Shown here one piece after another: positions 1 through 5,675 of a stretch of DNA of 10,315 nucleotides. The notes under the pieces are model-generated. The model was not told where the DNA came from. It worked only from the letters and a program-made list of their open reading frames with translations, and did not search any database. The stretch covers positions 8,553 to 18,867 of the forward strand of contig LIUJ01000193.1 of NCBI GenBank assembly GCA_001462255.1. The letters are read 5' to 3'. This stretch comes from Fibrobacteria bacterium GUT77 (GTDB lineage Bacteria; Fibrobacterota; Chitinivibrionia; Chitinivibrionales; Chitinispirillaceae). The first letter of the stretch is position 1. Each line of letters starts with the position of its first letter. The position numbers were made by a program, and so were the translations under genes.

Positions 1-1047
1 GCGGATTTCGTGGCTCATGTTGGCTAAGAAATTGCTCTTGCGGTCGCTTCTCTCGTCCGCCTTCAGTTTGCCCGCCGCTATGCGCAAAATGATGAAACAG
101 ATTGTAAGTTGCAGAAGCACACCAAAAACGATAATGGAAAAACCCATATCGTATATATCTTTGTAGTAGGCTTTGATCGGCGTCACAACGCCTATATGCC
201 AACCGTTTCCAAGCTTTCGCGAATACACCTTTATAGTTTCGTTGCCGTTGCGGGTATCCGTGGTTTTGTAGCCTACGAGGGCTACACCCTTATTCAACTC
301 GGCCATCATTCTGTAAATATCGGGACTTTTCAGCACGCTAAGCGGTTGGCCGAAAGTTTCCGCGATGGTGCCGATGATGATGTTCAGACTGCTGTCAACC
401 ACAATGCCGTAGCAACCGCTGTTGGCCGAACGCATGTCGGTAACGTATTCTTGAAGGCCGCTTAAAAGCAGGTCGAGCCCTATCACGGCGAGAGGTTTTC
501 CTTTTTTGTCGGTAACGAGCCGCGAGAAGGTTATTTTTCGCTCGTTGTCGTAGTTATCATGGTAGGGAGGCGTAGCGACGAGAGTACCTTTAGCGGCTAC
601 GGCCGCCAAGTACCACGGCTGTTCCAAACGCATAGGATCTTTTACAGACCGACCGTTAGCGTCGATAATGACGTTGCCGTATGTGTTGAACACGCCGTAA
701 ACGCCGGTAACACCCATGGGACGCCTAAGGTTCGCAAGCGCGTAATTGTTGAACTCCGCTATATACTCGCGCACATCCGACTCGTCGTAGCCGTCCCGGA
801 GCATAGTTTCCAAACCGAGCGACGCGCCGCGTAGCGCCGCCTCCGACTCAAGCAAATCGTATGTTACCTGCGACTCCAAATTAGTAAGCAAATCGCCCGC
901 GCGGCGGGCCAAAAGGTCGCTCATAACGCTTGAGATAAACACCCAACAAACCATTATAAGCGCAATGAACACAAGCCATAAAAAGAGAAGCTGTTTATAG
1001 GTACGCTTCAAGAGAAGCAAACTGTTTTTGATTGAAAATACCATCAT
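1..1047 (-). CDS. Sensor histidine kinase, dCache-like sensor domain (3' end outside window)
   Basis: The open frame runs from an ATG at 1047 to the window edge with no stop, giving 349 residues. A first membrane segment lies at about residues 19-41. A periplasmic region of about 260 residues follows, with a double-Cache-like pattern (PWY at 144-146, GLDL at 190-193). A second membrane segment lies at about 302-324. The visible part ends in SNFLANMSHEIR (338-349), the classic HisKA H-box, so H346 is the predicted autophosphorylation site. The rest of HisKA, the HATPase domain and any receiver domain lie off the left edge; this H-box style is common in hybrid kinases. The gene starts 39 bp after the stop of the REC-HD-GYP regulator and is probably cotranscribed with it, so the kinase likely controls that regulator. 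Two adjacent ATGs (1047, 1044) are possible; GAGAG at 1051-1055 is better spaced for the second. The ligand is unknown. Confidence 0.9.
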   Translation of the reverse strand, partial: MMVFSIKNSLLLLKRTYKQLLFLWLVFIALIMVCWVFISSVMSDLLARRAGDLLTNLESQVTYDLLESEAALRGASLGLETMLRDGYDESDVREYIAEFNNYALANLRRPMGVTGVYGVFNTYGNVIIDANGRSVKDPMRLEQPWYLAAVAAKGTLVATPPYHDNYDNERKITFSRLVTDKKGKPLAVIGLDLLLSGLQEYVTDMRSANSGCYGIVVDSSLNIIIGTIAETFGQPLSVLKSPDIYRMMAELNKGVALVGYKTTDTRNGNETIKVYSRKLGNGWHIGVVTPIKAYYKDIYDMGFSIIVFGVLLQLTICFIILRIAAGKLKADERSDRKSNFLANMSHEIR

Positions 1048-1086
1048 TTGCTCTCGCTCGCTTCCGTTATCGGTTATTGAGGTCGA

Positions 1087-2202
1087 TTATTTTCGATCGT
1101 CGCCCTTCTTATCCTTACCGATACTGTCGCCGACCGCTTTAAATTCATCCTCTACTTTGGCAAACAAATCCACGAGCTCGGGATCAAAATGCGAACCCCT
1201 ACCCTTTAATATGATATCCACGGCTTCCTCGTGCGAAAGTTTCCTTTTGTACGGTCTCTCCGACACGAGCGCGTCGTAGACGTCGACTATCGCCATCAGT
1301 CTGCCCAAAAGCGGTATGTCGCGCTCCTTGAGACCCTTGGGATACCCGCTCCCGTCCCATTTTTCGTGGTGCGCGCTTACGAGTATCTTGGCGTGCTCCA
1401 AAAAGGCGTGCTCCGGAGTGCTTTCGCGTATTTTGTCTATGATTTTTTCGCCGAAAGTCGTATGCTCCTTGATTTCGTCGAACTCTTTGTCCGTCAGCTT
1501 GCCCGGTTTTTGCAGAATGCTGTCCCTTATGGATATCTTACCCACGTCGTGCAGTTGCGCCGATTGCAGTACGAGCCCTATGTCCCACGGCGCAATCTCG
1601 TCGACGTAAACGTTAAACCGTTGCATCGCCTCAATCATCACACCGAGATAGCTCTGCGTCCTCTCAATGTGCCCGCCGGTAACGTCGTCGCGGCACTCCA
1701 CAAGCTCCGCCATCGTCTTCAAAATGGCGTTTTTAAGCTCAACCACCATCTTTGTCTTCTGTTCGACCATCATTTGCAGATTTTTGTTGTAGTTGACGAG
1801 TTCGTTCTTCTGCGACTCCACAAGCAGGTGCACCTCTATTCGCTTCAGCAAAAGCATAGGCGTGAACGGCTTCATGATGTAGTCTATCGCGCCCAACGAC
1901 AGACCCCTAAGCTCGCTCGTGCCGTCGGTTTTGGCCGTCAAAAAGATAACCGGTATGCCCGCGGTCTCTTTCTTGCTCTTGAGTACCTTGATTACCTCGT
2001 ACCCGTCCATCTCCGGCATCTCAACATCGAGCAATATGATGTCCGGCACTTTGTTTTCGAGCATCTTGAGCAACCGCGCCCCGGAATTTAGGGTAAACAC
2101 GTTGTAACGGTCGGCCAATGCGTTCTTACCGAGCGTCAGATTGGTAACGTTGTCGTCTACCAAAAAAACGGTTTTACGGTCAGTCGGGCTGTTTGGGCTC
2201 AT
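1087..2202 (-). CDS. Response regulator, REC-HD-GYP (predicted c-di-GMP phosphodiesterase)
   Basis: This is a 371-residue cytoplasmic two-domain protein. The receiver domain (about 10-125) has the acidic pair D16/D17, phospho-acceptor D59 in LLDVEMPEMDG, T89 and K111 in the KPF motif, so it looks competent for phosphorylation. A helical linker (about 125-165) leads to an HD-GYP domain (about 165-350). Its hallmarks are intact: TGGHIER with H178, HDVGK with H218/D219, HH at 278-279 and GSGYP at 284-288, then DVYDAL and RPYK. The family hydrolyses cyclic di-GMP to pGpG or GMP using two or three metal ions, so phosphorylation probably lowers c-di-GMP and shifts the cell between motile and sessile states. 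It is the first gene of an operon with the histidine kinase downstream. The start is supported by TTAGGA at 2213-2218, 10 nt upstream, and by the strong promoter beyond. The basic Lys/Asp-rich tail is unremarkable. Confidence 0.95.
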   Translation of the reverse strand: MSPNSPTDRKTVFLVDDNVTNLTLGKNALADRYNVFTLNSGARLLKMLENKVPDIILLDVEMPEMDGYEVIKVLKSKKETAGIPVIFLTAKTDGTSELRGLSLGAIDYIMKPFTPMLLLKRIEVHLLVESQKNELVNYNKNLQMMVEQKTKMVVELKNAILKTMAELVECRDDVTGGHIERTQSYLGVMIEAMQRFNVYVDEIAPWDIGLVLQSAQLHDVGKISIRDSILQKPGKLTDKEFDEIKEHTTFGEKIIDKIRESTPEHAFLEHAKILVSAHHEKWDGSGYPKGLKERDIPLLGRLMAIVDVYDALVSERPYKRKLSHEEAVDIILKGRGSHFDPELVDLFAKVEDEFKAVGDSIGKDKKGDDRK

Positions 2203-2255
2203 TTTTATATAATCCTAAGGGGTTTGCGAATTCTTCTACACATCCGTATAGTAAT

Positions 2256-2284
2256 ATAATATACGCATTAATGGGGGGTGTCAA
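2256..2284 (-). promoter_or_regulatory. Sigma70-type promoter for the REC-HD-GYP/kinase operon
   Basis: On the minus strand, TTGACA (2279-2284, six of six consensus bases) is followed by a 17-bp spacer and TATTAT (2256-2261, five of six). Transcription would start near 2249, leaving a leader of about 47 nt before the ATG at 2202. This is the best promoter match in the window and sits in the only clearly AT-rich intergenic gap. Confidence 0.8.
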
Positions 2285-2288
2285 TATG

Positions 2289-2311
2289 TAGATATTTTTT
2301 TTATAAAATAT
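2289..2311 (-). promoter_or_regulatory. Possible UP element (A/T tracts) upstream of the -35
   Basis: The bases just upstream of the TTGACA box, roughly -40 to -62 relative to the predicted start, are almost pure A and T with long runs. This is where an UP element contacted by the RNA polymerase alpha subunits would lie. The tract also contains a weak AT-only inverted repeat (2292-2298 with 2305-2311). It may help strong transcription of the signalling operon, or may only be an intrinsically bent end of the trmH-like transcript. Confidence 0.4.
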
Positions 2312-2325
2312 TTTTACGGCCGATC

Positions 2326-2916
2326 TTATTCAGAGCCTTCCCCCGCGATTCCGTCGGGACTAACCCCCCAACTGTCCAGCGCGGCGAAACCTATCACGGC
2401 GCAGGAGGCGGCCACGTTTATGGAATTTTTGAAGCCGTAAAGCGGTATTTCCACCAACCCGTCGCACAAATCGAGCACATCATGACTAACCCCAAGCGCC
2501 TCGTTACCGAATACAAGACCTACCGGCGACGGATATGTAGTAGTGTTGTAAGGCGCCGACCCGGAGGTCGTCTCCGCCGCCCAAACGGCCACCCCACGCT
2601 CCCGCAAGTACGCCACCGCGTCTACGGTCGACGCGAACTTCTTCCAAGGAACGTAATCTATCGTCCCCAACGAGGTTTTGTCCAACTTAACATGCGGCGG
2701 CGACGCCGTATACCCGCACAAAAACAATCCGGAAACGCGCATGGCGTCGCAAAGCCGAAAGATCGACCCCACGTTGAAGGCGCTGCGCAGGTTGTCCAGC
2801 ACAATATAGAGCGGATTCTTCTTTAACGCCGCGTACTCCCCCAACGGAATATGGGCGTCAAAGCTCCTAACGCGAAAATTTGTCTCCGTATCGCCGAGTT
2901 TGCGACGCTCGCCCAT
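2326..2916 (-). CDS. TrmH/SpoU family RNA 2'-O-methyltransferase
   Basis: This is a 196-residue SPOUT-class methyltransferase that would use S-adenosylmethionine to methylate a ribose 2'-OH in tRNA or rRNA. All three SpoU motifs are visible: motif 1 around 46-54 (SAFNVGSIFR, with N48 and R54), motif 2 at about 134-143 (LVFGNEALGV, with E139) and motif 3 at about 157-168 (IPLYGFKNSINV). These build the knotted cofactor site. The length fits the compact SpoU-only forms; there is no N-terminal substrate-binding domain like that of RlmB, only about 30 leading residues. The specific substrate (for example tRNA Gm18 or a rRNA position) cannot be read from the sequence. It lies 137 bp downstream of the rluD-type gene on the same strand, so it may be a third operon member or have its own promoter. 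The ATG at 2916 has only a G-rich, weak ribosome site, and no in-frame alternative start lies close upstream. Confidence 0.9.
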   Translation of the reverse strand: MGERRKLGDTETNFRVRSFDAHIPLGEYAALKKNPLYIVLDNLRSAFNVGSIFRLCDAMRVSGLFLCGYTASPPHVKLDKTSLGTIDYVPWKKFASTVDAVAYLRERGVAVWAAETTSGSAPYNTTTYPSPVGLVFGNEALGVSHDVLDLCDGLVEIPLYGFKNSINVAASCAVIGFAALDSWGVSPDGIAGEGSE

Positions 2917-2997
2917 TGCCCAAAACCCCCATCAAACGCCCGCTAACACTTCTTATTCCGCAAAAGCTACGCGAATATGACGTAAAATCCAATGTAC

Positions 2998-3010
2998 TGA
3001 ATATAATTCA
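2998..3010. promoter_or_regulatory. Short perfect palindrome in the rluD-trmH gap (possible operator)
   Basis: TGAAT-ATA-ATTCA is a perfect 5-bp inverted repeat around a 3-bp centre, about 82 bp upstream of the methyltransferase start. On the minus strand it overlaps TATATT (3000-3005), a possible -10 box, but no good -35 box lies 16-18 bp further upstream. It could be a small operator or chance in an AT-rich patch. Confidence 0.2.
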
Positions 3011-3053
3011 TTACAAACATATATACGGCATCTTCCCAATGAACGCGGACATT

Positions 3054-4037
3054 TTAAGAGCGGGTAGCGAAAAATATCTCCAACGCCCTGTTGAAATCCT
3101 CCGGATACGGCGCCGTAACCCGTATGCTCTCCCGTGTAAACGGGTGAACGAAAGAGAGCGATAGGGCGTGTAGCGCTTGCCTCTCGAAGCATTTGAAGAC
3201 ACTGTAGGCGAAAGGTCTCTCCATGGGGGGAATTTTAAGCACCGCCTCGCGCGTTCCGCCGTATAGTTCATCCCCCACAATAGGAAAACCATTGTGGCTG
3301 CAATGGACGCGTATTTGGTGAGTGCGGCCGGTATGAAGGGTGAATTCCATTAGCGCTATGCCGCAAACACAACTCTTCAGATTGTACTCCGTAACGGCGG
3401 GTTTGCCGTTGCGTTCGTCTACCGCGCGTTTGCCGCGTTCGCGCTGACCGGCGGCGAGCGGTAGGTCTATAATCCCGTGATCCGAGGGGCGCGTCCCTAC
3501 GCAGAACCCCGCGTAAACTTTGTTTATGGCCCGCGATTGGAAAAGATCGGCGAACGCGGCGTGGGCGGCGTCGGTTTTGGCGACGAGAAGAGCGCCGGAG
3601 GTGTCCTTGTCGAGTCTATGGACGATCCCCGGCCTATAACACTCGGAACCGGAGGACACATTGTTCCCAAAACGGTACAGTAACGCGTTGACCACCGTCC
3701 CGTCGGCGTTTCCGCGTCCGGGGTGAACGACTAATCCGGCGGGCTTGTTTATCACAGCGATGTAATCGTCCTCATACAGTATGTTGAGCGGGATGTTTTG
3801 CGGAATCGGCGCTATGTCGTAGTAAGGCCGCGCCTTTGTCAACGCGTCGTCGCCTACGGTCACAACGTCTCCGGCAACTAAGTCGGTATTTTTTTTGACG
3901 ACGGTCTCGCCGTTGACGGACACATAGCCGGCGGCGATAACACGCTGAACGCCGGAGCGTGAAGATCCGTCCAATACGTTCGACAAAAAGAGATCCAAGC
4001 GTTGGCCGTTGTCGTCATTGTCTACAATATAGTCCAT
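3054..4037 (-). CDS. rluD: RluA/RluD family 23S rRNA pseudouridine synthase
   Basis: This 327-residue protein has the classic layout. An S4 RNA-binding domain (about 10-65; QRLDLFLSNVL, GYVSVNG) precedes a pseudouridine synthase domain (about 85-315). The catalytic motif HRLDKDTSG lies at 140-148 with the nucleophilic aspartate D143. The usual NKPAGLVVHP (98-106) and HTGRTHQIRVH (235-245) blocks are also intact. RluD isomerises uridines in helix 69 of 23S rRNA and supports ribosome assembly; whether this copy has RluD or another RluA-family specificity cannot be proved here. The gene lies 33 bp after the lspA stop, an lspA-rluD order known from many bacteria, so cotranscription is likely. The start ATG at 4037 is the only reasonable one, because the lspA TAG is in the same frame at 4071-4073 and no start codon lies between. 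The nearest Shine-Dalgarno (AAAGGA) is unusually far away. Confidence 0.95.
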   Translation of the reverse strand: MDYIVDNDDNGQRLDLFLSNVLDGSSRSGVQRVIAAGYVSVNGETVVKKNTDLVAGDVVTVGDDALTKARPYYDIAPIPQNIPLNILYEDDYIAVINKPAGLVVHPGRGNADGTVVNALLYRFGNNVSSGSECYRPGIVHRLDKDTSGALLVAKTDAAHAAFADLFQSRAINKVYAGFCVGTRPSDHGIIDLPLAAGQRERGKRAVDERNGKPAVTEYNLKSCVCGIALMEFTLHTGRTHQIRVHCSHNGFPIVGDELYGGTREAVLKIPPMERPFAYSVFKCFERQALHALSLSFVHPFTRESIRVTAPYPEDFNRALEIFFATRS

Positions 4038-4039
4038 AT

Positions 4040-4059
4040 ATTGATACCGATTGATACCG
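4040..4059. repeat. Perfect 10-bp tandem duplication in the rluD leader
   Basis: The plus strand reads ATTGATACCG twice without interruption (4040-4049 and 4050-4059); on the coding strand this is CGGTATCAAT twice. It sits between the Shine-Dalgarno-like AAAGGA (4060-4065) and the rluD ATG (4035-4037), making the spacer 22 nt. With one copy the spacer would be 12 nt, nearer the normal range. Confidence 0.9.
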
Positions 4060-4070
4060 TCCTTTCGCCT

Positions 4071-4712
4071 CTATACATCCGTCTCTTTATTGAGACTATC
4101 CGGTTTGATACTGCCAGGATAAGCGCCGTCCGGCGACGCTACCGGCGCCGTCTCCCCTGCCGGCTTCCGCCCTGTCGCCTCAAATATGAAGTTGAGCAAC
4201 ATCACCGTCACGCCGGCGGTAACGAAAATGTCGGCGACGTTATATATGAACCAATACCAGCCGCCCTCCGGGATGTCGACGAACCAATACTTGCCCTCCG
4301 GAATGCCCATCTGTATGAAGTCCACTACGCCCCTTGTGCCGTGGATAAGTCGATCGTAGAGGTTCCCGAAGGCTCCCGGCAATACCAACATCAGCCCAAT
4401 GTGCATCATCACCTCGTCCTTCTTAAGCGCCCTATAGTAGAATAGCAGGAACGCTATCGCGCAAAGCATGAAAAACGATAGGAAGACGTTAGGCTGTAGC
4501 CACGATACGCCGGGCGGTTCGGTCCCGAAGACCGCCCCCTTGTTGTAGACCAACACCCACCGCAAATATTTCCCCAAGACGTTGACCGGCCTCCTCTCCT
4601 CAAGCCGCGCTACCGCCAGGTACTTTGTCCCGATGTCGATCAAAAATCCGGCGACCGTCACCGCCGCGAGCAAAATCCAACGATGTTTCATCACTTTTGC
4701 CTTGTCGTTCAA
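4071..4712 (-). CDS. lspA: Lipoprotein signal peptidase II
   Basis: This inner-membrane aspartyl protease cleaves the signal peptide of prolipoproteins before the lipidated cysteine; the lipoprotein at 6950-8050 would be one substrate. Four hydrophobic segments are visible (about 12-34, 73-93, 101-118, 155-178). Family motifs are intact: DIGTK (26-30), YNKGAVFG (56-63), GNLYDR (116-121), VVDF with catalytic D131, and YNVAD with catalytic D161. At 213 residues it is longer than the usual 150-170. The extra length is an aromatic/Gly-rich stretch between the two aspartates (about 134-153) and a hydrophilic Pro/Ala-rich tail after residue 180. The start is taken as TTG at 4712, because GGAGG sits 8 nt upstream; an ATG at residue 8 has no comparable site. 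It is the first gene of the lspA-rluD transcript and diverges from the UbiA gene with 16 bp between the starts. Confidence 0.95.
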   Translation of the reverse strand: MNDKAKVMKHRWILLAAVTVAGFLIDIGTKYLAVARLEERRPVNVLGKYLRWVLVYNKGAVFGTEPPGVSWLQPNVFLSFFMLCAIAFLLFYYRALKKDEVMMHIGLMLVLPGAFGNLYDRLIHGTRGVVDFIQMGIPEGKYWFVDIPEGGWYWFIYNVADIFVTAGVTVMLLNFIFEATGRKPAGETAPVASPDGAYPGSIKPDSLNKETDV

Positions 4713-4720
4713 TTATTTTT

Positions 4721-4725
4721 CCTCC
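4721..4725 (-). promoter_or_regulatory. Shine-Dalgarno site fixing the lspA TTG start
   Basis: GGAGG on the minus strand lies 8 nt before the TTG codon at 4710-4712. It makes this non-ATG start more credible than the internal ATG seven codons later. Confidence 0.75.
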
Positions 4726-4728
4726 ATC

Positions 4729-5613
4729 ATGGTCAATGTGGTCAAAATTATAATTTCGTGCGTAAAAATAGCCCGTCCCCTCAACGCGACGATTGCCGGT
4801 TGCGCCGTATCGCTTGGGATGTGGCTTACCGGCTTCGCCTCGCCTGCCGCCTACGGAAGCGGCGCGGTTACGCGCAACGCCGTACTGCTTATACTTGCCG
4901 CCGTAGCCGCGACTGCCTACGGCAACGCCGTCAACGACCTCTTAGACGTAGAAACCGACCGCGTAAGCCACCCTAACAGACCGCTTGTAACGGGAGCGCT
5001 CGGCACCGACGCGGCGGCGGTCTTCGCGGCGGCGCTCGCCGTACTGTCGCTCGTTTCGGCGGCGGCTGTGTCCCTATTCCACGCGACCGCCGCGTTCATA
5101 CCGCTTGCGCTTCTAACCCTTTACTCAATCCGCTTCAAGCGCACGCGACTCGCCGGAAACATCGTCGTAGCCGTTCTCACGGCTTACGCGCTTCTGTTCG
5201 GCAGTTTGCCCCATCCAAATACAAAAATACTTTTTGCCCCGGCGCTTTTGGCTTTTTTACTGAATTTTTGTCGGGAAATGGTAAAGGACGTACAAGACGC
5301 GGAAGGCGACAAGGCGGCCGGCCTTACAACCTCTGCAGACCTGCCGCGCCCCGCCATCAGGCTGTCGCTAACGCTTGCGGGGTGTGCGCACTTGGCCGCT
5401 ATGTGGGCGCCGTCGCTCATTTTGGGGGATTTCGGAGCGGTTTACACCGGCGTTTGCGTGGCCGCGGTACTGCCGTTGCACATCGCGTGGATGACGCTGG
5501 CGATTAGGGCGGATTTTGATAAATATGCCGGGCGGATGGCGGCAATACTGAAGGCCGAGATGATCGCGGGGCTTGCGGCTCTGGCGGCCGATAAAATTAT
5601 TTTGACTTTGTAG
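4729..5613 (+). CDS. UbiA-family prenyltransferase, DGGGP-synthase-like
   Basis: This 294-residue, strongly hydrophobic protein has about eight or nine membrane segments. UbiA enzymes transfer a polyprenyl chain from its diphosphate to an acceptor through two Mg-binding aspartate motifs. Both are present: NDLLDVETD (69-77) and DVQDAEGD (187-194). The flanking NRPLVTG (83-89) and REMVKD (182-187), together with the RPLNATIAG N-terminus, resemble the geranylgeranylglyceryl-phosphate geranylgeranyltransferase branch more than UbiA or MenA proper. The true acceptor in this bacterium is unknown; a quinone, hopanoid or ether-lipid-like product is possible. The ATG at 4729 gives a normal-length N-terminus; GTG at 4738 is the alternative. 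Neither has a Shine-Dalgarno, since the upstream bases are pyrimidine-rich. An earlier in-frame ATG at 4582 would overlap lspA and adds no family sequence. The next gene starts 62 bp downstream on the same strand. Confidence 0.85.
   Translation: MVNVVKIIISCVKIARPLNATIAGCAVSLGMWLTGFASPAAYGSGAVTRNAVLLILAAVAATAYGNAVNDLLDVETDRVSHPNRPLVTGALGTDAAAVFAAALAVLSLVSAAAVSLFHATAAFIPLALLTLYSIRFKRTRLAGNIVVAVLTAYALLFGSLPHPNTKILFAPALLAFLLNFCREMVKDVQDAEGDKAAGLTTSADLPRPAIRLSLTLAGCAHLAAMWAPSLILGDFGAVYTGVCVAAVLPLHIAWMTLAIRADFDKYAGRMAAILKAEMIAGLAALAADKIILTL
4747..4752 (-). promoter_or_regulatory. Candidate -10 box for lspA, inside the ubiA-like gene
   Basis: The minus strand has a perfect TATAAT here, which would start lspA transcription near 4740 with a leader of about 28 nt carrying the GGAGG site. 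No recognisable -35 hexamer lies 16-18 bp upstream. The box is part of the symmetrical ATTATAAT, so the plus strand also shows TATAAT at 4749-4754. If used, the promoter overlaps the first codons of the divergent prenyltransferase. Confidence 0.4.
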
Positions 5614-5630
5614 CGGCGGGAATTTATCTT
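5602..5630 (+). promoter_or_regulatory. Candidate promoter for the thioredoxin-CcdA fusion gene
   Basis: TTGACT (5602-5607, five of six -35 bases) is separated by exactly 17 bp from TATCTT (5625-5630, four of six -10 bases). Transcription would start near 5637, about 39 nt before the ATG. The -35 overlaps the last codons of the prenyltransferase gene. If active, the fusion gene can be expressed independently of its upstream neighbour. Confidence 0.4.
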
Positions 5631-5675
5631 TATTGATAATGAACATAGCCACAATCATCATAAAGGATATACATA

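Noticed and set aside
1231..2091. A 286-codon open frame on the plus strand.
   Set aside because: It lies entirely within the REC-HD-GYP gene on the other strand, whose full set of family motifs is intact. The plus-strand product shows no recognisable domain and is rich in Arg, Leu, His and Val, as expected of an antisense shadow.
2292..2311. The AT-only inverted repeat (ATATTTT with AAAATAT) as a terminator for the methyltransferase gene.
   Set aside because: The stem has no G-C pairs and would be very weak. Its position immediately upstream of a consensus -35 box is better explained as a promoter upstream tract.
4582..4728. The longer form of the UbiA-like protein starting at 4582.
   Set aside because: The 49 extra codons are antisense to the lspA N-terminus and add no UbiA-like sequence. 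The family's normal N-terminal pattern begins just after 4729.
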